A DNA stretch of 64,000 nt from an uncultured Roseateles sp. Lineage in GTDB: Bacteria; Pseudomonadota; Gammaproteobacteria; Burkholderiales; Burkholderiaceae_C. Location of the stretch: NCBI RefSeq assembly GCF_963422335.1, contig NZ_OY729424.1, positions 496,001 through 560,000 of the forward strand. Direction: 5' to 3'. A program made the translations under genes and the position numbers. Of the stretch, positions 26,267 through 34,536 are shown piece by piece. The stretch's first letter is position 1, and each line of letters opens with the position of its first letter. Below the pieces are notes generated by a model. It had not been told where the DNA came from. It ran no database searches and was given only the letters and a program-made list of their open reading frames with translations.

Positions 26267-27247
26267 ATGACCCACGCTTCCCTGCTGCGCGTCAGCGCAC
26301 TCGCCGCCACCCTCGCCCTGAGCCTGGGCAGCGCCTCGGCCCAGACCGTGCTGAAGATTGGCTACACGCCGGCCAAGGACTCGCACTACTGGGTCGGCTC
26401 GGTGACCTTCTGCGACGAGGTCGAGAAGAACACCCAGGGCCGCTACAAGTGCCAGCAGTTCCCGAACTCGGCGCTGGGTGGCGAGCGCGAGCAGATCGAG
26501 GCGGTGCAGCTGGGCACGCAGGACCTGGTCAATGCCTCGACAGGCGCCCTGGGCAACTTCGTGCCCGAGACCAAGATCGTCGACATCCCCTTCCTGTTCC
26601 GCGACTACGACCATGCGCGCCACACGATGGACGGCCCCATCGGCCAGGACCTGCTGAAGAAGATGGCCGCCAAGGGCCTGATCGGCCTGGCCTGGACGGA
26701 AAACGGCTTCCGCCACATGACCAATAACAAGCGCCCCATCATGACCGCCAGCGACGCCTCCGGGCTCAAGCTGCGCACGATGGAGAACAAGGTGCATATG
26801 GACGGCTACAAGACCTTCGGTCTGCTGCCCACGCCGATGGCCTTTCCGGAGCTGTTCACCGCGCTGCAGCAGGGCACCGTCGATGGCCAGGAGAACCCGA
26901 TTCCGGTCATCCTGTCGGCCAAGTTCGCCCAGGTGCAGAAGTACCTGTCGCTGACCGGGCACGTCTATTCGCCGGCCGTGATCATCCTGTCGCCCAACAT
27001 CTGGAACAAGCTGTCGGATGCCGACAAAAAGGTCTTCGTCGAGGCCGCGCAGAAGGGCGGCATCGCCCAGCGAAAAAAGGTCAACGAGGATGAGGCCAAC
27101 GGCATTGCCCAGCTGCGCAAGGACGGCATGCAGGTGATAGAGAAGGTCGACGGCGAAAGCTTCCGCAAGGCCGTGGTGCCCGCCTACGCCCAGTTTGCCA
27201 AGGAGTTCGGAGCGGACAAAATAGCCGCCATCCAGGCTGTCCGATAA
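26267..27247 (+). CDS. Second TRAP solute-binding protein, orphan DctP paralogue
   Basis: 326 residues. Signal peptide MTHASLLRVSALAATLALSLGSASAQ, then a mature domain nearly identical in layout to the 22380 DctP (shared NFVPE, IPFLFRDYDHARHTMDGPIGQD, GLAWTENGFRHMTN, TPMAFPELFTALQQGTVDGQ). No DctQ or DctM gene follows; next comes an aldehyde dehydrogenase. It probably shares the 23419-25251 permease and brings a second ligand such as apionate. Recent duplication or gene conversion is likely. Confidence 0.92.
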   Translation: MTHASLLRVSALAATLALSLGSASAQTVLKIGYTPAKDSHYWVGSVTFCDEVEKNTQGRYKCQQFPNSALGGEREQIEAVQLGTQDLVNASTGALGNFVPETKIVDIPFLFRDYDHARHTMDGPIGQDLLKKMAAKGLIGLAWTENGFRHMTNNKRPIMTASDASGLKLRTMENKVHMDGYKTFGLLPTPMAFPELFTALQQGTVDGQENPIPVILSAKFAQVQKYLSLTGHVYSPAVIILSPNIWNKLSDADKKVFVEAAQKGGIAQRKKVNEDEANGIAQLRKDGMQVIEKVDGESFRKAVVPAYAQFAKEFGADKIAAIQAVR

Positions 27248-27261
27248 AGGAAGGAATCGAT

Positions 27262-28710
27262 ATGAAGACCTTGGCCCCGCAACAAAACCTGATCGCCGGC
27301 GAGCGCTGCGCCGCCGCCAGCGGCGCGACGATTGAGGTGCTCGACCCGTCCGACGGCCAGGTCTTCACCACCCTGCCGCGCAGCGATGCCCGCGATGTCG
27401 ATGCCGCGGTGCAGGCCGCGCGCGCCGCCTTCCACGGCGCCTGGGGTCGGCAGACGGCCACCGAGCGAGGCCGCATCCTGTCGCGCCTGTCGGCGCTGAT
27501 ACTGCAGCACCACGACGAGCTGGCCGAACTGGAATGCGGCGACACCGGCAAGCCCATGCAGCAGGCCCGCGCCGACATCACCGCCTGCGCCCGCTACTTC
27601 GAGTACTACGGCGGCGCGGCCGACAAGCTGCATGGCGAGACCATTCCCTATGCCCAGGGCAGCACGGTGATCGCGATGCGCGTGCCGCACGGCGTGACCG
27701 GCCACATCATTCCGTGGAACTACCCAGCGCAGATCTTCGGCCGCTCTGTCGGCGGCGCGCTGGCCGCCGGCAATGCCTGCGTCGTCAAGCCGGCCGAGGA
27801 CGCCTGCCTGACGCCGCTGCGCATCGCCGCACTGGCACTCGAAGCCGGCCTGCCGGCCGGCGCGCTGAACATCGTCTGCGGGCTGGGCATTGAGGCCGGC
27901 GCCGCGCTGGCCGCCCACACCGGCATCAACCACATCTCGTTCACCGGTTCGCCGCAGACCGGCACGGCCGTGGCCCAGGCCGCCGCCGTCAACCACGTGC
28001 CGGTGACGCTCGAATTGGGTGGCAAATCGCCGCAGATCCTGTTCGCCGACGCTGATCTGGACAAGGCGATGCCGGTGGTCGTCAACGCCATCGTGCAGAA
28101 CGCCGGCCAGACCTGCGCCGCCGGCAGCCGCGTGCTGATCGCACGCAGCATCTATGCCGATGTGATGGGCCGGTTGAAGGCCCGTTTCGAGGCGCTGAAC
28201 ACCGGCGCCGGCATCGCCAATCTCGACTGCGGCCCGCTGATCAACCGCCGCCAGCTGAACCGGGTGGCCTCGATGATTGAAGCGGCCACCAGCGACGGCG
28301 TGCGCGTCGCCGCCCGCGCCAGGCTGGCTTCCGATGCACCGGCCGGCGGCTTCTTCTTCCCGCCGATGCTGCTGGACGCCGTGCCGGCCCAGCACCCGGT
28401 CGCCCAGGGCGAGGTCTTCGGCCCGGTGCTCGCGGCTTTCGCCTTCGATACCGAAGAAGAAGCAATCGATCTGGCCAACGGCACGCCGTTCGGCCTCACC
28501 GCCGCCGTCTGGACGCGCGACGGTGCGCTGCAGCTGCGCGCCGCCCAACGCATCGAGGCCGGCCAGGTCTTCATCAACAACTACGGCGCCGGCGGCGGCA
28601 TCGAGCTGCCCTTCGGCGGCATGAAGCATTCGGGCTACGGCCGCGAGAAGGCTTTTGAAGGCCTGCGCAGCTTCACCACCATCAAGACCATCGCCATCCA
28701 ACACGGCTAA
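27262..28710 (+). CDS. Aldehyde dehydrogenase (betaine-aldehyde-type)
   Basis: 482 residues. Catalytic glutamate in LELGGKSPQILF and nucleophile in NAGQTCAAGSR, NAD site GHIIPWNYPAQ and FTGSPQTG. It oxidises an aldehyde to an acid with NAD(P). In an apionate/apiose locus the substrate could be an aldose, apiose-derived aldehyde or glycolaldehyde, but sequence alone does not tell. It follows dctP by 14 bases and precedes the SDR gene by 10, so they share an operon. Confidence 0.88.
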   Translation: MKTLAPQQNLIAGERCAAASGATIEVLDPSDGQVFTTLPRSDARDVDAAVQAARAAFHGAWGRQTATERGRILSRLSALILQHHDELAELECGDTGKPMQQARADITACARYFEYYGGAADKLHGETIPYAQGSTVIAMRVPHGVTGHIIPWNYPAQIFGRSVGGALAAGNACVVKPAEDACLTPLRIAALALEAGLPAGALNIVCGLGIEAGAALAAHTGINHISFTGSPQTGTAVAQAAAVNHVPVTLELGGKSPQILFADADLDKAMPVVVNAIVQNAGQTCAAGSRVLIARSIYADVMGRLKARFEALNTGAGIANLDCGPLINRRQLNRVASMIEAATSDGVRVAARARLASDAPAGGFFFPPMLLDAVPAQHPVAQGEVFGPVLAAFAFDTEEEAIDLANGTPFGLTAAVWTRDGALQLRAAQRIEAGQVFINNYGAGGGIELPFGGMKHSGYGREKAFEGLRSFTTIKTIAIQHG

Positions 28711-28720
28711 GGATTTCCAA

Positions 28721-29488
28721 ATGACGGACAAGAAACTGCAAGATCGTGTCGCCATCGTCACCGGCGGCGGCAGCGGCTTCGGTGAAGGCATCGCCAAGCT
28801 GTTTGCCGAGCTCGGCGCCAAGGTCGTCGTCGCCGACTGGCGCATGGACGCCGCCGAGAGAGTGGCTGCAGAGATCGAGGCCGCCGGCGGCAAGGCGATT
28901 CCGGTGCACGCCGACGTGACGAAGAACGAGTCTGTCGGCGCCATGGTGGCCGCCACCGTCAAGCACTACGGCCGGCTGGACATACTGATCAACAACGCCG
29001 GCACGACGCACAAGAACCAGTCGATGCTGGAGGTCGACGAGGCCACCTTCGACCGCGTCTATGCGACCAATGTGAAGAGCATCTATCTTGGCGCCATCCA
29101 CGCCGTGCCGCTGTTCAAGCAGCAGCGCAGCGGCGTCATCATCAATATCGCCTCCACCGCCGGCCTGCGGCCGCGGCCTGGCCTGAGCTGGTATGCCGGC
29201 ACCAAGGGCGCGGCCATCACCCTGACCAAGGGCATGGCCATCGAGCTGGCGCCGGACGGCATACGGGTCTGCGCGATCAACCCGGTGATGAGCCCCACCG
29301 GCCTGATCCAGGACTTTCTGCCCGGCGAGGACAGCGCGGAGACCCGCGCCAAGATCATCGCGACGATTCCGATGGGCCGCATGTCCACGCCGCTGGACAT
29401 TGCCAAGGCCACCGCCTTCCTGGCCAGCGACGATGCCGAGTTCATCACCGGCGTGGCCTTGGAGGTCGATGGTGGCCGTTGCATCTGA
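28721..29488 (+). CDS. Short-chain dehydrogenase/reductase
   Basis: 255 residues starting MTDKKLQDRVAIVTGGGSGFG. Cofactor motif TGGGSGFGEGIA, NNAGTTHK, catalytic Ser in INIASTAG and YAGTKGAA (YxxxK). The acidic VVADWRMDAAE after beta-2 favours NAD. The C-terminal TGVALEVDGGRC is standard for sugar and polyol dehydrogenases. Within this operon it may oxidise a sugar (apiose-like) or reduce an oxo-acid. Its last 20 bases overlap the RuBisCO-like gene. Confidence 0.85.
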   Translation: MTDKKLQDRVAIVTGGGSGFGEGIAKLFAELGAKVVVADWRMDAAERVAAEIEAAGGKAIPVHADVTKNESVGAMVAATVKHYGRLDILINNAGTTHKNQSMLEVDEATFDRVYATNVKSIYLGAIHAVPLFKQQRSGVIINIASTAGLRPRPGLSWYAGTKGAAITLTKGMAIELAPDGIRVCAINPVMSPTGLIQDFLPGEDSAETRAKIIATIPMGRMSTPLDIAKATAFLASDDAEFITGVALEVDGGRCI

Positions 29489-30728
29489 TCCTCAGCGGAT
29501 TCACGCCAGCTATTGGCTGGAGACAGGTGACGACCCCGCGCGCGCCGCCGAAGTCATCGCTGGCGAGCAGTCCAGCGGCACCTTTCTGAAACTGGCCAAT
29601 GAGACGCCGGAGCTGAAGGAGCGCTCAGGCGCCCGGGTCGAGCGGCTGGAGGTGATAGACACCAGCGCCACACCCAGCCTGCCCGGCGGCATGGCCAGCA
29701 GCACCTACACCCGCTGCCGGCTCGAGCTGAGCTGGCCGCTGGAGAATCTGGGCCCGTCGCTGACCAATTTGATGGCCACCGTGGCCGGCAATCTGTTCGA
29801 GCTGCGCCAGGTCAGCGGCCTGCGCATCACCGACCTGAAGCTGCCGCCGGCCTTTGCCGCGGCCTATGCCGGCCCGGCCTTCGGCATCACCGGCACGCGG
29901 CGTTTGGCCGGCGTGGCCCAGGGTCCGCTGATAGGCACCATCATCAAGCCCAGCGTGGGCCTGAGCCCCGAGCAGACGGCCGAGCAGGTGCGGCTCCTGA
30001 TAGCCGGCGGCATTGACTTCATCAAGGACGATGAGCTGCAGGCCGATGGCCCGCATTGCCCCTTCGACGAACGGGTGCGCGCGGTGATGGACGTCGTCAA
30101 CGACGGCGCTGAAGCGCTGGGCCGCAAGCCCATGGTCGCCTTCAACATCACCGGCGATCTGGACCAGATGAAACACCGCCACGATCTGGTGCTGGAGCTG
30201 GGCGGCACCTGCGTGATGGCCAGCCTGAACGCCATCGGCCTGGTCGGCCTGATCGAGTTGCGCCGCCACTCACGCCTGCCCATCCACGGCCACCGTGCCG
30301 GCTGGGGTTGGTTGAGCCGCAGCCCAGCCCTGGGCTGGGACTACGGCCCCTGGCAGCAGATCCAGCGCCTGGCCGGCGCCGACCATCTGCATGTCAACGG
30401 CCTGGCCAACAAATTCAGCGAACCCGACGACAGCGTGATCGCCGCCGCGCGGGCCGTGCTCAAGCCGATGTTCGACGGCGCGCCCATGGCAGCGATGCCG
30501 GTGTTCAGCTCCGGCCAGACCGGCAAGCAGGCGCCGGGCACCTTTGCCGCCCTGGGCACCGCCGACCTGATACACGCGGCCGGCGGCGGCATCTTCGGCC
30601 ATCCGGGCGGCGTGGCCGCGGGCGTCACCGCCTTTCGCCAGGCCTGGGAGGCGGCGATGGCGGGCACGCCTTTGCAAGACCACGCGGTCAAACACGCCGA
30701 ACTGCGCCAGGCCCTGGAGTTCTGGTGA
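29469..30728 (+). CDS. RuBisCO-like protein (form IV) of the apionate pathway
   Basis: 419 residues starting MVAVASDPQRIHASYW, inside the end of the SDR gene. RuBisCO large-subunit fold with GTIIKPSVGLSPEQ (the family KPK motif is KPS here), carbamylation-lysine motif GIDFIKDDELQADG, and IHGHRAGWG for the HisArg pair. Loop 6 of true RuBisCO is replaced by FSSGQTGKQAPGTF, so CO2 fixation is not expected. RuBisCO-like proteins beside ApnO and OiaK act on 3-oxo-isoapionate 4-phosphate, either as decarboxylase (OiaC) or transcarboxylase/hydrolase (OiaX); which one cannot be decided. No erythrulose-phosphate isomerases are nearby, slightly favouring OiaX. Confidence 0.88.
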   Translation: MVAVASDPQRIHASYWLETGDDPARAAEVIAGEQSSGTFLKLANETPELKERSGARVERLEVIDTSATPSLPGGMASSTYTRCRLELSWPLENLGPSLTNLMATVAGNLFELRQVSGLRITDLKLPPAFAAAYAGPAFGITGTRRLAGVAQGPLIGTIIKPSVGLSPEQTAEQVRLLIAGGIDFIKDDELQADGPHCPFDERVRAVMDVVNDGAEALGRKPMVAFNITGDLDQMKHRHDLVLELGGTCVMASLNAIGLVGLIELRRHSRLPIHGHRAGWGWLSRSPALGWDYGPWQQIQRLAGADHLHVNGLANKFSEPDDSVIAAARAVLKPMFDGAPMAAMPVFSSGQTGKQAPGTFAALGTADLIHAAGGGIFGHPGGVAAGVTAFRQAWEAAMAGTPLQDHAVKHAELRQALEFW

Positions 30729-30729
30729 C

Positions 30730-31000
30730 TAGGGCCTGTCACCATATGGAAAACCCCTGCGCCGGGGCTACAAGGCATGCAGCGCTAGGCGTGGGCTGCA
30801 GCCCGGGGTGGGCCCCCGGGCAAGGCCCGCAACGACGCGATGCGTGCCTTGCAGCCCCGGCCCTACGGGTAGCGCCCCCAAGCGGTCGCACTCGTCGTTG
30901 CAAATGCTCACCGGGGGGCCTACCCCGGTTCCGCTTTGCGCCTAGATTGCGCCCGCTTGGGGGTGCTACGCAGGGGTCTTCCATATGGTGACAGGCCCTA
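30730..31000. mobile_element. MITE-like inverted-repeat element
   Basis: The outer 31 bases at 30731-30761 and 30969-30999 are inverted copies with one mismatch. TA dinucleotides flank the element at both ends, as expected of a TA target duplication of the Tc1/IS630 type. Inside is a second pair of arms (TAGCGCCCCCAAGCGG at 30870-30885 and CCGCTTGGGGGTGCTA at 30953-30968). There is no coding capacity. It covers the whole gap between the RuBisCO-like gene and the kinase, and its right arm contains the kinase ATG. Confidence 0.8.
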
Positions 31001-32376
31001 CGACCTGGCCCGACGGCCTGCTGCTCAGCTACTACGGTGACGACTTCACCGGTTCCACCGATGTGATGGAGGCCTTCACCGCCGCCGGTGTGCCGACGAT
31101 GCTGTTTCTGCGCCCGCCAGAGCCGCGCGATCTGGCCCGCTTTCCAGGCCTGCGCTGCGTCGGCCTGGCCGGCCAGTCGCGCGGCCGCAGCCCCGAGTGG
31201 ATGGCGGCCGAGCTGCCGGCGGCCTTCGAAAGCCTGGCCCGGCTCGGCGCGCCGCTGCTGCAGTACAAGATCTGCTCGACCTTTGATTCGTCGCCCAGCA
31301 CCGGGTCCATCGGCTGCGCGATCGCGCTCGGCGCTCCGTTGATGGCGGGCACCTGGTCGCCCATGGTCGTCGGCGCGCCGCGGCTGAACCGTTATCAGCT
31401 GTTCGGCAATCTGTTCGCCGCGGTGAACGGCGTCGGCCATCGGCTGGACCGCCATCCGACGATGTCGCGCCATCCGGTCACGCCGATGGCCGAGGCCGAT
31501 CTGCGCCGGCATCTGGCCGAGCAAACAACGCGCCGGATCGAGCTGATCGACATGCTGCAGCTGCGCACAGGCACTGCCGCCGAGCGGGTGCAGCAGCTGG
31601 CCGGCGACGATGTGCCGGTGCTGCTGATCGACGTACTCGACGACGAGACGCTGGCCGAAGCCGGCCAGCTGATCTGGGAGCAGCGCGGCGCGGGCCTGTT
31701 CAGCGCCTCGTCCTCGGGCCTGCAGTACGCGCTGGCCGCCCATTGGCGCAAGCAGGGCCTGGTGCCGATGCTGGCCGGCCTGCCCAGAGCGAAGCCGGTG
31801 GAGCAGATCGCCGTGGTCAGCGGCAGCTGCTCTCCGGTTACCGCCACGCAGATCGCCACCGCCGCACGCCGGGGTTTTGCCGCCGAGCGTCTAGATCTGC
31901 CCCGTCTGCTCGCCGAACCTGACACCGAAATCGAGCGTGCCGTAGCCGCTGCACTGGCGACGCTGGTCAGAGGCGAAAGCCCGCTGATCTACTCCGCCGC
32001 CGGGCCCGACGACCCGGCCGTGACAGGCTTCGACGCCCTGGCTGCCGAGGCCGGTCTGAGCCGTGAACAGGCCGCCCAGCGCGTCGGCCAGGGCCTGGCC
32101 CAGGTGATGCGCCGGCTGCTGGACCGCAGCTCTTCGCTGAAACGCATCGTCGTCGCCGGTGGCGACAGCTCGGGCGAGGTGGCCAGCGCGCTGGACATCG
32201 CCGCGCTGAGCGTGGTGGCAGGCCTGGCGCCCGGCGCGCCGCTGTGCCGGGTCTGGTCCGACCGGCGCGAACGCGACGGGCTGGAGGTCGTGCTCAAGGG
32301 CGGCCAGATGGGTGGCCCAAGCTTCTTTGCCGATGCGCGGGCCGGGGCTGTTGTGGTAAGTTCCCCGCCGCCATGA
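30985..32376 (+). CDS. oiaK: OiaK-like acid-sugar kinase (DUF1537)
   Basis: 463 residues as read from the ATG inside the MITE right arm (MVTGPTTWPDGLLLSYYGDDFTGSTDVMEAF). GDDFTGSTD is the DUF1537 signature; KICSTFDSSPSTGSIG follows; the C-terminal nucleotide site is VVAGGDSSGEVASALD and the end is LKGGQMGGPSFF. Its partner genes suggest phosphorylation of 3-oxo-isoapionate at C4. The first about six residues derive from the mobile element, so the native start was probably replaced; the catalytic core begins at LLLSYYGDDFTG and is intact. Its stop overlaps the GntR start (ATGA). Confidence 0.82.
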   Translation: MVTGPTTWPDGLLLSYYGDDFTGSTDVMEAFTAAGVPTMLFLRPPEPRDLARFPGLRCVGLAGQSRGRSPEWMAAELPAAFESLARLGAPLLQYKICSTFDSSPSTGSIGCAIALGAPLMAGTWSPMVVGAPRLNRYQLFGNLFAAVNGVGHRLDRHPTMSRHPVTPMAEADLRRHLAEQTTRRIELIDMLQLRTGTAAERVQQLAGDDVPVLLIDVLDDETLAEAGQLIWEQRGAGLFSASSSGLQYALAAHWRKQGLVPMLAGLPRAKPVEQIAVVSGSCSPVTATQIATAARRGFAAERLDLPRLLAEPDTEIERAVAAALATLVRGESPLIYSAAGPDDPAVTGFDALAAEAGLSREQAAQRVGQGLAQVMRRLLDRSSSLKRIVVAGGDSSGEVASALDIAALSVVAGLAPGAPLCRVWSDRRERDGLEVVLKGGQMGGPSFFADARAGAVVVSSPPP

Positions 32377-33086
32377 CGACCACCGAACCGATACACCGCC
32401 GCAAGCTGTACCAGGAAGTGCTGGACCGGCTGCTGGAGCGCATCCGCAGCGGCGAGATCGCACCCGGCGCCCAACTGCCCTCCGAGCGCGAGCTGATGGA
32501 GTTCTATGGCGTCGGCCGGCCGGCGGTGCGCGAGGCGCTGCAGTCGCTGGAGCGCTCGGGCATCGTCGAGATTACCCACGGCGAGCGGGCCCGCGTGCTG
32601 CTGCCCACCGCGCAAAGCCTGTTCGACCAGATCGCCGGCAGCGCCCGTCACCTGCTGCGCATGCAGCCCGAGACCCTGGAGCATCTGAAGGAGGCCCGGG
32701 TGTTCCTCGAGTGCGGCATGGCCCGCCAGGCCGCCGAGCGCGCCAGCGAGGCCGACGTCGCCCGGCTGCGCGAACGCCTGGCCGAGCACCGCGCGTCGAT
32801 GGCCAATCTGAGCAAGTTCCTCGAGCACGACATGGCCTTCCACCGCGAGATCGCGCTGATCAGCGGCAACCCGATCTTCCCGGCCATCGTCGAGGCCCTC
32901 TTCATGTGGGCCAGCGAGTACTACCAGCCCTTTGTGCGCGCCCCCGGCGCCGAGGAGCTGACCCTGAGCGAGCATCTGCGCATCGTCGAAGCGATTGCCG
33001 CACGCCAGCCCCAGCAGGCCGAGCAGGCGATGCGCGAGCATCTGACCCGGGCCAACGAGTTGTACCGGCAACTGGCGCCAGGCTGA
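32373..33086 (+). CDS. FCD-type GntR regulator (NanR-like)
   Basis: 237 residues starting MTTTEPIHRRKLYQEVLDRL. Winged helix-turn-helix APGAQLPSERELMEFYGVGRPAVREALQSLERSGIVEI at about 30-68, then a NanR-like FCD domain with EARVFLECGMARQAAERA, DMAFHREIALISGN and EHLRIVEAIAARQ. Coupled to the kinase by a 4-base overlap. Likely represses the apionate genes. Confidence 0.88.
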   Translation: MTTTEPIHRRKLYQEVLDRLLERIRSGEIAPGAQLPSERELMEFYGVGRPAVREALQSLERSGIVEITHGERARVLLPTAQSLFDQIAGSARHLLRMQPETLEHLKEARVFLECGMARQAAERASEADVARLRERLAEHRASMANLSKFLEHDMAFHREIALISGNPIFPAIVEALFMWASEYYQPFVRAPGAEELTLSEHLRIVEAIAARQPQQAEQAMREHLTRANELYRQLAPG

Positions 33087-33109
33087 GCCAGACAGACGAG
33101 CGGGCGCGA

Positions 33110-33352
33110 GAACGCAGGAGGGCGGGCAGACCTGCTGCTGCGTGTCCCCCGGCCGCTTCGCGGCCTCCTCCTTTACCTCCGCATCAGGCCAGCCCACCCT
33201 CCCGCTTGTGCCGCGATGGAGTTTTGGTGGTTTTGCCACAGAGGCACGGAAGTGAATGCGCCTGGAGGTGGGTACGTGCGTTTGCGCAGGTAAAGGAGGA
33301 GGGCCGCCTGAGGCCCGGGGGACACGGAGCAAACGCATGTGCCCGCCTCCTG
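33110..33352. repeat. Long imperfect palindromic intergenic element
   Basis: A 38-base arm at 33141-33178 (begins CGTGTCCCCCGGCC, ends CTTTACCT) pairs with 33288-33326. Outer flanks (GGAGGGCGGGCA near 33117 against TGCCCGCCTCC near 33339) and inner flanks (CCCACCCTCC against GGAGGTGGG) extend the dyad to about 240 bases. No open reading frame lies inside. It fills the gene-free stretch before ada and may be a dispersed repeat, a MITE remnant or a strong terminator region. Confidence 0.6.
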
Positions 33353-33379
33353 GCGAGCGCTCGGCACGAGCAATGCGTT

Positions 33380-33392
33380 AATTCAAAAGCAA
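33380..33392 (+). promoter_or_regulatory. Ada box upstream of ada
   Basis: AATTCAAAAGCAA matches the E. coli ada promoter arrangement AATT-5 nt-GCAA and is followed by GACT. It lies 68 bases upstream of the ada ATG, consistent with methylated-Ada autoactivation. Confidence 0.65.
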
Positions 33393-33459
33393 GACTCGGG
33401 GTGTTCCCGCAAACACGGCGGCCTACAGTGGCTCATCGCATCAACCAATAGCATTGATC

Positions 33460-34536
33460 ATGAGTAACAAGACCGAACTCCGCGCCGCCGCCATCGTGGC
33501 CGACCCGCGCTGGCCCCTCGTCCAAGCCCGTGACAAGGAAGCCGACGGCCGCTTCTTCTATTCGGTGCGCAGCACCGGCGTCTATTGCCGGCCCAGCTGC
33601 GCGGCGCGCCCGGCGCGGCCCGAGAACCTGGCCTTTCATGCCACGGCGGCCGAGGCCGAGCGGGCCGGCTTCCGTGCCTGCAAGCGCTGCCGGCCGAACC
33701 AGGCCAGCCTGGCCGATCAGCAGGCCGAGAAGATGGCCGCGCTGTGCCGCTACATCGAGGCCGCCGAGCAGCCACCGACGCTGGACGAACTGGCCCGGCA
33801 TGCCGGTATCAGCGCCTACCACCTGCACCGGCTGTTCAAGGCCGCGACCGGGCTGACGCCCAAGGCTTATGCCAATGCCCACCGCACCAAGCGTGTACAG
33901 CAGCAGCTGAAAAACAAGGGTGCCACCGTCACCGAGGCGATCTACGGCGCCGGCTACAACTCCGGCGCGCGCTTCTACGAGAGCGCCGGCGATGTGCTGG
34001 GCATGACGCCCACCGCCTACCGCGCCGGGGGTGCGCAGACCGAGATCCGCTTCGCCATCGGCCAATGCTCGCTGGGCGCCATCCTGGTGGCGCGCAGCGA
34101 GCGCGGCGTCTGCGCCATCCTGCTCGGCGACGATCCCGATGCCTTGGCCCGCGATCTGCAGGACCGCTTCCCGCAGGCGCAGCTGATTGGCGGCGACGCC
34201 GGCTTCGAGCAATGGATGGCCCAGGTGGTCGGCCTCGTCGATGCGCCACGCCAGGGCCTGAACCTGCCGCTGGATCTGCGCGGCACGGCCTTCCAGCAGC
34301 GCGTCTGGCAGGCGCTGCGAGCGATACCACCGGGCCACACAGCCAGCTATACCGAGATCGCCCAGCGCATCGGTGCACCCACCTCGGCACGGGCGGTGGC
34401 GCAGGCCTGCGGCGCCAATACGCTGGCCGTCGCCATTCCCTGCCACCGCGTGGTGCGCAGCGACGGCGACCTGTCCGGCTACCGCTGGGGCGTCGAGCGC
34501 AAGCGGGCGCTGCTGGACCGCGAGGCGCTGGCATGA
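33460..34536 (+). CDS. ada: Ada: methylated-DNA repair protein and transcription activator
   Basis: 358 residues starting MSNKTELRAAAIVADPRWP. The N-terminal zinc domain has Cys43 (GVYCRPSC), Cys47, Cys74 and Cys77 (ACKRC), equivalent to E. coli Cys38/42/69/72. An AraC-type helix-turn-helix follows (ARHAGISAYHLHRLFKAATGLTPKAY). The C-terminal O6-methylguanine methyltransferase holds the acceptor in AIPCHRVV and the HTH arginine region PTSARAVAQACGAN. All functional residues are present, so the protein should repair O6-methylguanine and activate its regulon through the upstream Ada box. Overlaps the next gene by 4 bases. Confidence 0.96.
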   Translation: MSNKTELRAAAIVADPRWPLVQARDKEADGRFFYSVRSTGVYCRPSCAARPARPENLAFHATAAEAERAGFRACKRCRPNQASLADQQAEKMAALCRYIEAAEQPPTLDELARHAGISAYHLHRLFKAATGLTPKAYANAHRTKRVQQQLKNKGATVTEAIYGAGYNSGARFYESAGDVLGMTPTAYRAGGAQTEIRFAIGQCSLGAILVARSERGVCAILLGDDPDALARDLQDRFPQAQLIGGDAGFEQWMAQVVGLVDAPRQGLNLPLDLRGTAFQQRVWQALRAIPPGHTASYTEIAQRIGAPTSARAVAQACGANTLAVAIPCHRVVRSDGDLSGYRWGVERKRALLDREALA

